Shown here one piece after another: positions 31,671-42,084 of a stretch of DNA of 64,000 nucleotides (position 1 is the stretch's first letter; the number at the start of each line of letters is the position of its first letter). The notes beneath the pieces are model-generated. The model was given only the letters and a program-made list of their open reading frames with translations, ran no database searches and was not told where the DNA came from. Source of the DNA: Armigeres subalbatus (lineage: Eukaryota > Arthropoda > Insecta > Diptera > Culicidae); the NCBI RefSeq assembly GCF_024139115.2, contig NC_085140.1, forward strand, positions 418,760,283-418,824,282, written 5' to 3'. The position numbers and the translations under genes were made by a program.

Positions 31671-31840
31671 TAACTTAAAACGGCTACGCAGTCTTTAAGG
31701 GTTAAAACAAGATTTATATTTGTCCAACGTTTCGACACGGGGTTGGTGTCCCCTGATGAAGACACCAACCCCGTGTCGAAACGTTGGACAAATATAAATC
31801 TTGTTTTAATCGTTAAAGACTGCGTAGCCGTTTAAAGTTA
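31671..31840. mobile_element. Penelope-type terminal palindrome
   Basis: CGGCTACGCAGTCTTTAAGG with GTTAAAACAAGATTTATATT and TGTCCAACGTTTCGACACGG is mirrored by CCGTGTCGAAACGTTGGACA, AATATAAATCTTGTTTTAA and CGTTAAAGACTGCGTAGCCG. The two arms are almost perfect inverted copies around 31752. The arrangement resembles two Penelope-like terminal repeats in inverted orientation without the coding region. The + strand carries a hammerhead-like motif at the centre (31747-31790). Confidence 0.6.
31747..31790 (+). ncRNA. Hammerhead-ribozyme-like motif in palindrome
   Basis: Core CTGATGA at 31753-31759, one extra A, stem II GACAC (31761-31765) paired with GTGTC (31773-31777), and GAAA at 31778-31781. 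ACGTT follows, whose ACGT part is self-complementary and could form an intermolecular stem III. Then GGACA, which can pair with TGT-C-CC just upstream of the core if one C is bulged, closing stem I and leaving UU at the cleavage position. Like the motif at 6157-6202 it has one unpaired base between the core and stem II. Activity is unproven. Confidence 0.45.
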
Positions 31841-32573
31841 AAATATATTTTTTAGAAAAAAAACTGTTGTTCTAAAAAATTGTTCGAAATAGTCAGGCCA
31901 TCATTATGGTGCTACCAAAAAATAGGGTGGCTCGGAATATTGACATGCTATGTTCTACAAAGTTGTAGCTCAGCTTATTCCAATGAATTTTGCCAAAAAA
32001 AAAACTTTTTCTGTAGCGCTTAAGTTGGCTGATTTAGAGCAATTTAGTTTAGATTAGGGTGTTCCTCAAAAAACAGTATTTTTGACCTACTTTCTTTATT
32101 TTAGATTTCTCGAAAAAGTCGTCTTCAGGCAACTTTTGATGGGTAAATATGCTCAATATCTTTTTCCAATCAGAAGTTATAATCGTTTTTCTGTCAAAAT
32201 TACATTTTTTTTTTCAAAAGTTGATATGTCCGGTTAGGGCAGACCAAAATAATATGTTCACACGGCATTTGAAAGAGAAATTCATATTCCTTATTATGTC
32301 AAATTGGAGATATGTTATTTTTTTATCTCAAGTTTTACCAATTTTACTAAAATCATATTTTTTTTACATAAATTGATATAACTCAACAACGGAAGAAGAT
32401 ACAGACGATATTCTTATAGGAAAACACGCGTTCTGAAAAGCTCCAAAAGTTTGCAAAAGGTGAAGGTCACGAGAGCGTTACGCTGAGAGGGAAGATTTCA
32501 AACGTTACTAGCGCCTTTATCTTTCGATGGATTTTGAAGATTTGTATATCATTCGACTCGGACACACTCCAGC
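31841..32573. other. Spacer with foldback-like arm sequence
   Basis: Contains AATAGGGTGGCTCGGAA, TTCTACAAAGTTGTAG and ATTAGGGTGTTCCTCAA, a style of text seen in the arms of the 0-3 kb foldback (TAGGGTGGCCCC, GTTAGGGTGACCC). No second arm is visible. A 75-codon frame at 32149-32376 is not convincing. Likely decayed transposon sequence. Confidence 0.4.
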
Positions 32574-32599
32574 AATATATCTATTTTATTAAAACTTAA

Positions 32600-33003
32600 T
32601 TAGCATTAGCATAGCATTAGCATTGTTACGGTATAATTCGTAGATTGGACACTAGTGATACTCATGTTTTACTTTTGAGATCCTTATCTAGAATGCTATC
32701 AGAAATCAAGAAGGGGAGTGGTCCTTGATTCCAGTCTTAAACAAAAATAACAAAAGCATGAGGATTACTACTCCTGGCCACGCCCATCTTCACCGTAACT
32801 AGGGAGAGGAAGGAAAGGTTGATGTAGTACTTACTTTACGAGAAGCCACCGACTTAGCGACACCCTCATAAGTACCACGGAGTTGGATAATGAGGAAGGT
32901 ATTCGTTGGGTCAGGATTTACCTGTAGCTGAGCTGGCAATGTAACCGTGATAGATCTTACCCCGTAACACACCACGTAAAGGTGTCTACCCAGCATTACG
33001 GGT
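32600..33003 (-). mobile_element. Short retroposon with 26-bp TSD and TTAGCA-type tail
   Basis: An exact 26-bp duplication beginning AATATATCTATTTTATT lies at 32574-32599 and 33004-33029. Read on the minus strand, the 404-bp insert starts ACCCGTAATGCTGGG and ends in GCTAATGCTATGCTAATGCT repeats. Such terminal short tandem repeats are typical of retroposons copied by a LINE machinery. A 120-codon frame (33161-32799) covers the first part but runs out of the element, so it is not its gene. It is either a SINE or the 3' end of a LINE; the family was not identified. Confidence 0.75.
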
Positions 33004-33029
33004 AATATATCTATTTTATTAAAACTTAA

Positions 33030-33578
33030 GAACATTAACGATAAGCTATTGAAATTTTTCATTCTTGTCAAAGCCAATAAAAATTTCATATATACCAAAT
33101 CCCGTGTATTCCTAACACGGACATCAGAATGCAGTGTCACGGGCCTTCGGGTAGACCGCAAGATTTTCTTTGTGTATTAAAGAAGCAGTGCCTGCCATGT
33201 GCGAGTCATTACAATTCGTGACAGCAGCGCATACTGACGTGCTTTTTGCTCGCGCATTTTTAGTTTCGTTCGTTCGTTCGCTGTGTTTACCTACACAGCA
33301 TGCAAACGCCAGCAGGAGAGCTGCCGGTCGGTCTGCGAATATCGGTGTTGAACTTAATCTGTAGATTAAAAAACACTTTAATAAAGATTAAAAAAAGTCT
33401 GGCAATATGCATTTCTCGTTTGTCGGGTGAAGATCACTGCGTCCAGATTTTAGGGCTATTGTGATATACCCTTTTGCTGAGAAATACGCAAGTTATCTCA
33501 GTAACATGTTTGTCACTGAGATACCTTGGTATCGACTGAACTCAAGACCATCTATTATTGATGAATAGAGATCCTGAG
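33030..33578. other. Spacer and possible LINE 3' UTR
   Basis: The 33050-33360 part is unique. From about 33390 to 33578 the sequence may be the 3' untranslated region of the minus-strand LOA-like LINE, but no poly-A or tandem tail marks its end. Confidence 0.35.
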
Positions 33579-36500
33579 TTACAGTATGTGACTCCCCCAT
33601 TCTGGCGAGACTAGCTTTATGAAGCCAACCACGTCCTTGGGGGATAAGATCCATATGTCAGCAGGCCCTAAAAAGGGCTTGCTGAGAACTTTGAACCTAC
33701 GTTGGGTGAGTGCACTGCAATAGCAGAGGATGTGTTCTGATGTTTCTCTCTCCTCGTCACAGAAGCGGCAATTTGAGGTTTGGATTGCTCCGATCTTTGT
33801 AGATGGTATCTGCAGGGGCAGTGTCCAGTTATTAGACCGGTGTAGATGTTGAGATCCCTTTTGTTGAGACCTAATAGTTGTTGGGTTTTCTTGGGGTTAA
33901 TCGTTACGAGCCTTTTGGATTGGCTCGTATGGGGAAGTGCATTCCAGTTTGATGTGATTTGACTGACCATATATTTGTTCAGTTCCATTTTACAGAGCAG
34001 TCTGAGATCCCGCAGAAGGGCTCAGGGCCAATGAACCTTTCATTAGATCCATTCCTGGCTAGCTCATCAGCAATCTCGTTTCCCTCTAGACCCGTATGTC
34101 CTGGGATCCAATATAGGTAGACTCGATTGCGTATGGATAAGTTTTTCAAAGCCAGAATGCATTCCCACACTAGCTTTGAGTTACAAGTGTAGTTATTAAG
34201 CGACTTAAGTGCCGCTTGGCTGTCAGAGAAAATACATATTTTGCAAATCTATACATACTCCACAGGCATAATAACACGCATACTAATATTGCATATATTT
34301 CCGCCTAAAATACTTAGAGCCACTGTCCTAAGTGGACAGAAATTTTTGTTGTAGGGCCATAGATTCCGGATCCTGTCAGATTATTCATTTTCGAACCATC
34401 TGTGAAGAAATTTATAGAGCCTGTTGGAACGCTGGGTCCACCTCCTTCCCACTCCTGGCGGGAAGGAATGAACACATCGTAAGGTAAGTCATAATTGACT
34501 ACCGTTTCCATCCAGTCACTACAAATTCCTATTGCGGGATTTATGGCAAATTCATTTAATATGCTGAGGTGGCCCGTAAGATCTCCCGACAGCAGTGTTT
34601 TTGTTCTCTTTAACCTTAGAGCACTTTTTTCCGCTTCCAGCTTTATGAATTGATCTAACCGGGGCAGGTGAAGCATTGCGTCTAGGGCCAAAGTGGGTGT
34701 ACTACGAACTGCACCAGTGATGGCTATGCAAGCGGTGCGTTGGATTTTGTTGAGCTTAGCCCTTGCAGCAGCCTCATTAGTTTTAGGCCACCAGACAAGG
34801 GAAGCGTAAGTTGTCCTGGGACGGACAATGGTTTTATATATCCACATGATCATACTTGGTTTTAGGCCCCATCTTTTACCAAGGGATTTTGAACAAACCC
34901 AAAGTGTATTGAGACCTTTCTGCACAACTGATTGGAGATGAGAGTTCCAATTAAGCTTTGCGTCGAGTATGACACCTAGATATTTTACTTCACTTGAATA
35001 AACTAATTGTGTTTGATTCAAGAAAAGGGTTTCAGTTGTACCTTTCTCCGTTTGGTGAAAGGGATAATGGAAGTTTTTGTAGGATTTATGCCTAGTTGAT
35101 ACTTTTGACACCAGGAAAAAGTGTGATTTAGGAGCAGATTGCATTCTTTCCACTATAACACTTTCGAATTTGCCTCGTACAATAATGACAACGTCATCAG
35201 CATATCCAACCACTTCGAAGCTGTCTAGAAGCTCATCCACCACCAGTGACCACAACAAAGGAGAAAGCACTCCGCCTTGCGGACACCCCCTTGTTGCTTT
35301 AACAGTGATGTATGAACCGCTAAGCTCAGAGGAGATTTTCCGATTAGCTAGCATAGCATGTACCCAGGTAACAATGCATGGGTCGAATTTTCTCCTCAAC
35401 ATTGCTGACCCTATAGACGAATAAGAAGCGTTATCGAATGCGCCCTCAATATCAAGAAATGCTACAAGAGCAATTTCTTTTGCATTCAGTGTCTTTTCGA
35501 TTTTTTGAACTACCGTATGTAGTGCCGAGATCTTAGATTTTCCACTTTGATAAGCGAATTGGTTTTTTGACAAAGGCATTGCTTTCATAAATTTGTAATT
35601 TATGTACTCGCATAGTACCTTTTCCATAATTTTGAGTATTACAGAGGATAAACTTATCGGCCTGAATGCTTTGGGGTTGGTTTTATCTCTCTTGCCTGCC
35701 TTCGGAATGAAGACAGCCCGGATTTGACGCCAATCGTTAGGTATGTGCCCCAAAATCAGACTCGCCTTAAAAATCTCAACCAAGGGTGGAACCAGTGTTT
35801 TCTCCTCTTTTTGGATCAACGCTGGGAATATTCCATCCATGCCAGGAGACTTAAATGGCTCGAAAGATCTCACAGCCCTCTAAACCCTGGCCCGAGTGAA
35901 AGCTTCCTTTGCAACCTTTATCGCGTCTTTTTTAGATCCAGAAACCCATGATTGGATCTCTTGTGGATCTGAGACAACAATTCCAGTGCCTTGGTCGCCG
36001 ATGCTCGACTCAGGGATTGAATCAGGGAAGTGGATCTTTAACAATTCGCTCAGTGTATCGCTAGGCTCTACAGTGAGCGAACCATCCGTCTTTCGGAGGC
36101 TACCCACACCATTGGAGTGGTCTTTTGAAAGAGTTTTTTGGAGTCTGGCCACTACGGGTGTATTCTCTATGCTTTCACACATTAGAATCCACGATTTCCG
36201 TTTGGCTGACCTTATTTCTTTGTTGTAGTTCGTCAGGGCCTTTCTGTATAGGCTCCAATCGCCGGTTCGCTTAGCACGGTTGAACTCCCTACGCGCAGTT
36301 TTCCTAAGCTTCTCAAGAGTTTTATTCCACCATGGAACGTCTCTACTCGAACTAGTTGATTTAGTTGGACAGCTCTCTTGGTAGGCGTTAAGGATTTTGT
36401 TTTTAATGGATTTGGACGCATCTTCCAATTGTGTTATGGACTTGATGTGACTTTCTATGATGTACTCTTCGGATCGTAGGATAGCTGAGTAGGATTCCCA

Positions 36501-37361
36501 ATCAGTTTTCTTAGGATCTTTAAACGTTTTATCCATCGTTAGACCCCCTTCCCATTCGAAGATGATGTGTTTATGGTCTGACATTGATATTTCTTCAGAA
36601 ACATGCCAGTTTTTTATTTTATCAGAGATAGACCGACTACATAGAGTCAAGTCCAAAACTTCCTGGCGAATGGAGTTTTCAAACGTGGGCTTGTCACCAA
36701 CATTACAAATGTCAATGTTCTTGGAAGAGAGAAACTGTAACAGGTACTCACCTCTGGTATTTATATTGGTACTTCCCCATACGGTGTGATGTGCATTTGC
36801 GTCGCACCCTATGACGAAGGGGATGTTGTGTCGGTGGCTGTAGGCTACGAGCGCAGCTATTTCTGGAGGAGGGATTTCGTCCACGTCACCTGGGAAGTAT
36901 GCCGAGACCACCAAGATCTCTCTACTCCCTCTGGCGGAAGGTACCTCCATCCTGACCGCTACGATGTCCCTTTTTACGAATTCTGAAATTGGAAAGTATT
37001 TACAGTTGTTATGTAATAAAATAGCCGCTCTAGGAGAAAGCTGGCTGTCATCATATACCAACTTACATGAGTGTTGTGGAATACCTTGTATTCTGGATTT
37101 ATTGACCCATGGCTCTTGAATGAGGGCCACGGTTAAATTCTCTTTGGTGAACCTCCGACAGAGCACACCTGTGGCGCTCTCAGCATGGTGGAGGTTCACT
37201 TGCAGAACTTTAGTCGCCATTTCCGGGTTCCTGCTTTTTTCCGGACGACGACTGTCCGGCATTGGATGTTGCGGATCATCAGGATGTCGTTTGATATTAC
37301 AGTTTAGGTTTTCTCTCTTCCCTGTAGCAACCTGGCCTGCCAGTTTCGCCTCTGTGGTCAA
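33579..37361 (-). pseudogene. LINE ORF2: endonuclease, RT and RNase H, few lesions
   Basis: Endonuclease (from MATKVLQVNLHH, ~37217): ALIQEPWVNK, VVSAYFPGD, IGCDANAHHTVWGS, MSDHKHIIFEW, so all catalytic motifs are visible. One in-frame TAG (35880-35882) lies between endonuclease and RT; the frame continues directly as RAVRSFEPFKSPGMDGIFPA. RT has FLDIEGAFDNAS, GCPQGGVLSPLLW and catalytic GYADDVVII. RNase H begins with NFFTDGSKMN (~34395); its second half is broken by a stop and frameshift near 34314-34250, and resumes with YWIPGHTGLEGNEIADELAR (34130-34060). Another frameshift near 33975 precedes the C-terminus (GLITGHCPCRYHLQR), which ends at the TAA 33579-33581. With so few breaks it is a fairly recent insertion. 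Confidence 0.85.
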
Positions 37362-38847
37362 ACTGTCGCTTTTTGCACCCCTTTGCCCTGTTTAGATACC
37401 TTTGGTTTGGTACCACTAGAGCAGGGGTCGCATGTAAGCTTCGAGCTTTTCCTTTAGAGGCGGACAGACTAGCCTTTATGGTGCTTTTGGGGTGAGATTT
37501 ACTAACCTCGCCCGAACCGGAGGCTTCCTCAGATTTCTCTTGGGTCGGCCTTCCAGTTAGCCGAACCTCTCCTGAACAGGAGGCCTCCTCAGATTGCTCT
37601 TGGGTCGGCCTTCCAGTCGGATTGGCGGTAGCGGCAGTCGGTTGATCTGTAATCTTCCTTAGTTGGATTTCACCAAATCGGTAGTTGAGGGTGTATTTGG
37701 ACTTCTTCAACTTTTCCATCGACGCACCCTCTACTGTGAAGATCCATTCAACATGAATATCTTTCAGAATGGATCGTTTCACAATACGCCAATCAGTTGT
37801 TGTGATGTCATTTTGGCTTTCTATGAGAGCCTTTATTCGGTCGTCATCATAGCTGGAGCTTTGTGGGAAGAATGCTCGGATCATCTCTGGACGTGGAATC
37901 GCCACTTCGTCCATTGCCATCAGCTCTGCACCTTCCCAGGGTTTCATGGATGGGGATATTCTCTTTAACCACTCAGCAGTCTCTTGATCCTTACAGATTA
38001 GAACCATGTAACCGGACTTGTAGATGAGGTTGTTGAATTTGGGTTTTATTGGCTCGTTTCGCTGTTGAACTACTCTGAGCAGGAGTGCTTCTTGTAGAAG
38101 GTCTAGCTGGGCTGTAGTGAGTTGGACGGTGGGAAAGTCTTTGGGTATTATCCCGACCTTCACGCTTTTGGCCATATCACTGTAGCTGATACCAGCTGTT
38201 TTCCTCATAGGTGGGTTTTGTTGTCCAGACACGTTTTTCTGAGGCGCGCGGTTTGAGGACTGTTGGGCGCGCTCTCTCGGATCCAGATGGTGCTTCACCC
38301 TTTTTTGTTTGGGGTCCTCTGTGGCGGATTTGTCTAGGTCGTTTCTCGAGCGTTTTGAGGAAGTGGGCTCGCTCTCCTTATTCAGGATTATGGACAAGGC
38401 CTCATTCCGGTCTTTTCCCTTCTCCCGGAGAGTTCTAAGCTGCTTCCTCTGCGAGCGTGTGAGTGTGGGAATTTTCTTGCTCGGAGCACCCTTGGCTTCC
38501 GTAGAACCCTTGTTATCTTCGGATCCTTTGCTACTTGCTAAAGATTTTTGGGGGTTGATGACGATCCTTATACCATCATCTTCGTTATCTTCCATGTCCA
38601 GCAGGTTGGAGTCGGTCGATGAGGGGGGTTGTAGATCTGGATCAGCTTTGTCGAAACATGTGCTGCTCCGGGAGATAGGCGTTGAGGGGCAGGATATTTC
38701 CATCTTCTCCTGCGAACTACTGAGTAGCTGGTCTTCGGTAAGGTCAAGCTGACTCAGAGTATTCTCCACTTCGCTCTCACAAGACTGAGAGAGGTAGTCG
38801 TCACCTTGAGGGTTGTTTGTAAAATTTGTACTCATTTTTGGTCCCAC
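37297..38847 (-). CDS. LINE ORF1 (gag-like, nucleic-acid-binding protein)
   Basis: A single open frame of 516 codons, the intact first ORF of the LOA-like element. The N-terminal ~110 residues are acidic and serine-rich. Residues ~110-210 are basic, with KKIPTLTRSQRKQLRTLREK and SKRSRNDLDKSATEDPKQKR, likely for RNA binding and nuclear import. The central domain (~220-410) contains YMVLICKDQETAEWLKRISP and looks like the DUF4780 type found in insect retroelement ORF1 proteins (recalled, not searched). Near the C-terminus a 20-residue unit, TGRPTQE(Q/K)SEEAS(C/G)SGEV, is present twice. The start at MGPKMSTNF is the first Met of the frame. The end overlaps ORF2's open frame by 65 nt. Confidence 0.8.
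   Translation of the reverse strand: MGPKMSTNFTNNPQGDDYLSQSCESEVENTLSQLDLTEDQLLSSSQEKMEISCPSTPISRSSTCFDKADPDLQPPSSTDSNLLDMEDNEDDGIRIVINPQKSLASSKGSEDNKGSTEAKGAPSKKIPTLTRSQRKQLRTLREKGKDRNEALSIILNKESEPTSSKRSRNDLDKSATEDPKQKRVKHHLDPRERAQQSSNRAPQKNVSGQQNPPMRKTAGISYSDMAKSVKVGIIPKDFPTVQLTTAQLDLLQEALLLRVVQQRNEPIKPKFNNLIYKSGYMVLICKDQETAEWLKRISPSMKPWEGAELMAMDEVAIPRPEMIRAFFPQSSSYDDDRIKALIESQNDITTTDWRIVKRSILKDIHVEWIFTVEGASMEKLKKSKYTLNYRFGEIQLRKITDQPTAATANPTGRPTQEQSEEASCSGEVRLTGRPTQEKSEEASGSGEVSKSHPKSTIKASLSASKGKARSLHATPALVVPNQRYLNRAKGCKKRQFDHRGETGRPGCYREERKPKL
37501..37620. repeat. 60-bp tandem duplication inside ORF1
   Basis: 37501-37560 and 37561-37620 are two near-identical 60-bp units (landmark TTGGGTCGGCCTTCCAGT). 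The unit length keeps the reading frame and duplicates a TGRPTQE..SEEAS peptide. The copies differ at a handful of positions. Confidence 0.85.
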
Positions 38848-39120
38848 GAGTAGCTAGGGGAATAAATGTCCGCTGCACCAGTGCCCCGCCGTAGTGCAGT
38901 AAGGGCTGCTTACTGGGGTGTTCGCCCTGGTGCACCCCAGGCTCCGTTCGCGGTTGAGCATGTTTAGAACCCCCTCAACCATTCAGCCCTCGGCACGGGT
39001 CGCATGACACCTTGTCATTGGGGTTTATCCATTTTTGCTTTACACGATGGCCATGAATAACAGCCATCGCAACCTTCCTCCTTTACCAGGGCTTAGGACC
39101 TGTAGCTCAAGTTCTCAATA

Positions 39121-40210
39121 GTTTCACAATCTTTCGGACATGCAACTACGGAGAACCATCATTGCTAGCGGAGTTATATGCATGAAAGAAGAGTTTTTTT
39201 TTGTCATTCTGTACTTGATGATGGTCGGATGCAGTGGTATCGGTTGCGATGGATGCAATCGCCCATCGCATCGCTCGGAGTTCACGGCTAGAGGCCGATG
39301 ATGGCTGAGGTAGCGATGGCAGCGGTGGTAGATGAAGAAAAATAAAATTAGCCCAGAGAAATTTGGATTGCTCATCCAGTGATTGGTTTCATAATCCACA
39401 TGATATCATGATACCGGGATGGGTATGAGTCATGCCATATGACTGACCATATGTTAAGTTGTGGTTGATACTTAACGACACGTACATTAAAAACAGTTCT
39501 GATTCCTCAGCAAAAAAATCAACTACACTGATGAAAATAAAAATTTGATGAAAATAATAATTATCATTCATTCGCATATGGCATTTGCAATTAAAGATGC
39601 ATTATCAGCAATAGTGGTAATATCCATTTTAGATAAGACAATTTCGTAAATGTGTGAATGTAAATGTTTTAAAAAGGTCCGCAAAGAGGGGATATCGGCG
39701 ATTTATTCTCAACGCTCTCCTATATATAAATAATACGAGAGAGCGTGAGAGTAAATCGTCAATTTCCCCTCTTGGGAAAAAATGTTGCAATAGGCATTTT
39801 TTTTTTTGAAAACTAAAGTGAAATACAACCAAATGATGCATCACCGGATATAGTTATGTCTTCGCTATTGGATGATGTAGTTTTGAAGTAAAAATACTTC
39901 CCCCATCCAGGTGGAGACTGCTTTTTCTCCTCGGTGGGTGGTTTTATTACTAGGGGGTGGTACGAGCACGTGGCTGTCTTTCTCGTCAATGACTGGATGA
40001 AGAGCAATCTCATTGAATCCTGTCAAAATGCTGTGAAAATCCTGTGATGAATCCTGTGAAAATCAATCCTGTCTTGAGAAAACAGAACAGTAATACTGTT
40101 TTTGGCCATGCATCGGTGCCCTAGCCACATCCTTGTCTTGCTTCTAGAATATCACCAGTAAAACTCTTAAAACCCGGGATTTAGCTCTGTCTACAAGACC
40201 ATTTTAAGCA
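39121..40210. other. Spacer with a small foldback
   Basis: No gene recognised. At 39684-39773 a hairpin is formed by AAGAGGGGATATCGGCGATT and AATCGTCAATTTCCCCTCTT, with CGCTCTCC and GAGAGCG nearer the loop. The rest is AT-rich. The frame at 39124-39399 (-) reads through an imperfect GATGG/TCGC repeat. Confidence 0.45.
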
Positions 40211-40500
40211 AGAGAATTTCTTTTGTCATAAGACGAGTTTATACAAACCCATTGAATTCCACCACTTAATTGTATCTTGACAGATACGTATTTCGACCTC
40301 AACAGTAAGGCCATCTTCAGTGACTGGTACTTGAATCGACTTACGAAGTACGAGACACTGAAGACGGCCTTACTGTTGAGGTCAAAATACGTATCTGTCA
40401 AGATACAATTAAGTGGTGGAATTCAATGGGATTGTATAAACTCGTCTTATGACAAGTGAAGACATTCCACTAAAAAGCTCAACATAATTTTCTTATCAAG
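40211..40500. repeat. Dispersed palindromic repeat, copy 2 (two mutated hammerheads)
   Basis: Same arms as the 6-kb copy: TTGTCATAAGACGAGTTTAT on the left and ATAAACTCGTCTTATGACAA on the right, followed by GACATTCCACTAAAAAGCTC. Because the arms are long, both strands carry a hammerhead-like centre: minus strand ~40330-40280 and plus strand ~40354-40400. Both are damaged. The minus one has a changed stem I base (CAGTCACTGAAG). The plus one has GGTCAAAA instead of GGTCGAAA, so it has lost the conserved G12. Confidence 0.7.
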
Positions 40501-42084
40501 AGAATTTGTTCAGTAATAAGTACTTCCGTGTGTTCCTCTCACTACCATTGTTCACCGGTTCAAGAAGAGTTAGTACGTATTTAAACCCCTAACTCGATTT
40601 TTCCAGCAGTCAGTTCAGCCTAGGCACGGGTACCGAAGGTTTTTAACTAATTGCTTGAAAAGTTGTCTCCGCTGCATACAGTTTAGCCTCAAACCAGAGG
40701 AATTCGAGTCTTTCAACTGTCTGCAAGGTAACATTAATTATGTTTTATTTCTGAGACTACGATGAATCCTTAATTACCACAACTTATTGCCCTAGCTAGG
40801 AAAATGGATTAAGCTAGAGCTCTGTTTGGTAGATCTAACACCGGCACACACCGTCAAAGTGATCTACCGTGTTACGGGAATTGATCTGCCCTAACCGGAC
40901 CCGGCAGGCCAATTTTCAATAGGAAACAAGTAGACCGCGTCAATTGCACCTCGTTTCGAGCAAATCGAATAATGCCACGAACCAAAAAGTGTGTCTCACA
41001 TTTATGTACACATACAGACATCTCCTCAATTTGTTGAGCTAAGTCGATTGGTATATAACATTATGGGTACCCGGGCCTTCTGTCAAAAGTTTGTTTTTGG
41101 AGCAAATGTATTGCCTTTAAGTATACTTAGTATACGAGGAAGATAAGAATAAATTAACAATCTTGAATCTCTAAAATTAGTCCTAGAACAACTGCAGGAA
41201 CATTTAGTTAAAATTACCTTAATAGCCAGTTTCAAATGAACGTTGAGCTTCTCATACACTTTTCTAAGTAGTGTTGTGAGCTAACAAATTCATTTGTTTA
41301 AGCTTCCGACCATTGTGTCATCTACAGCGTCTATAATTGCAATGTCCCCAGTATTACCCACTTCAAATCACAATGCACAGACATCTCAATCAAACCTATA
41401 AAGAAACAAGAAATTTCAGATAGTATTGTGATTAATGACCATGCTAATGTCAATGGTAGATCTACACATACACAATTATTCATTAACGACGAAATTTTAC
41501 CATTTCGCGATGGAATATTATTCTTGATTATATGTCTATCTTCTGTGATACAGTAATTGCTGTGAGCCGCGGTAGTGAGAGTACATGCTGACGAAACTCA
41601 ACCACAACAAGCCATATCACATCATATGTATGTGAAGCGGTCTCGCGATACTTCACCGCTTAGGTGCTGATATTCACCGTATGCGTAATCATGTTTGCAC
41701 ACCGCCGTTTCGAATGAAACAAAATAAAAAAACACAGTATCAGTCTGCCAGTCTGCCCCCAATGAATCATTGGTGTAATAAACTTCCGATTTTATGATAC
41801 GCGAATAAGCTGTCTTAATTCCTTTTGTGTTAATCCTATGCAATTTATGAAATTTCTGACTTCAGAAGCAGAATGACCTTGTGCAATCAGTACTACCCAT
41901 ACGATACCAGTCTGGGCGTTCAAACCGTATTCAATTGAACGATAAGACTACATTCGCTGATGCTATTCTTAGTATAGAATACGCTTCCAACAGTAGCCCT
42001 CGAAGAGTGCTCGGAGGAGTATTAACAGTACGGATTGCAAAAATCAACGGTCAAAGTTGTTTATAACGTCTACTACAGTACAAG
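40501..42084. other. Intergenic region upstream of CYP12 gene 1
   Basis: 40980-41150 contains ACAGACATCTCCTCAATTTG, GAGCTAAGTCGATTGGTATA, GGGCCTTCTGTCAAAAG and GTATACTTAGTATAC, text I associate with a common dispersed Aedes repeat. From 41620 on it appears unique and may hold the promoter. A TCAGT initiator-like word is at 41887-41891. A 61-codon upstream frame (41881-42066) ends just before the gene. TTTATAA at 42058-42064 is only ~21 bp before the start codon, too close to serve as a TATA box for a transcript including that codon. Confidence 0.4.

Larger units (their letters stand above)
33579..39120 (-). mobile_element. LOA-clade (Lian-like) LINE, nearly full length
   Basis: On the minus strand: 5' UTR (~39120-38848), ORF1 (38847-37297), ORF2 (37217 or 37361 down to 33579). 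ORF2 order is endonuclease, RT, RNase H, zinc-knuckle C-terminus. An RNase H domain after RT together with the gag-like ORF1 fits the LOA clade, which includes the Aedes Lian family. Only a few lesions separate it from a coding copy. I could not place a target duplication or a defined 3' tail. Confidence 0.85.

Noticed and set aside
42058..42064. TATA box of CYP12 gene 1
   Set aside because: TTTATAA lies ~21 bp before the start codon, so a transcript starting ~30 bp downstream would miss the ATG.
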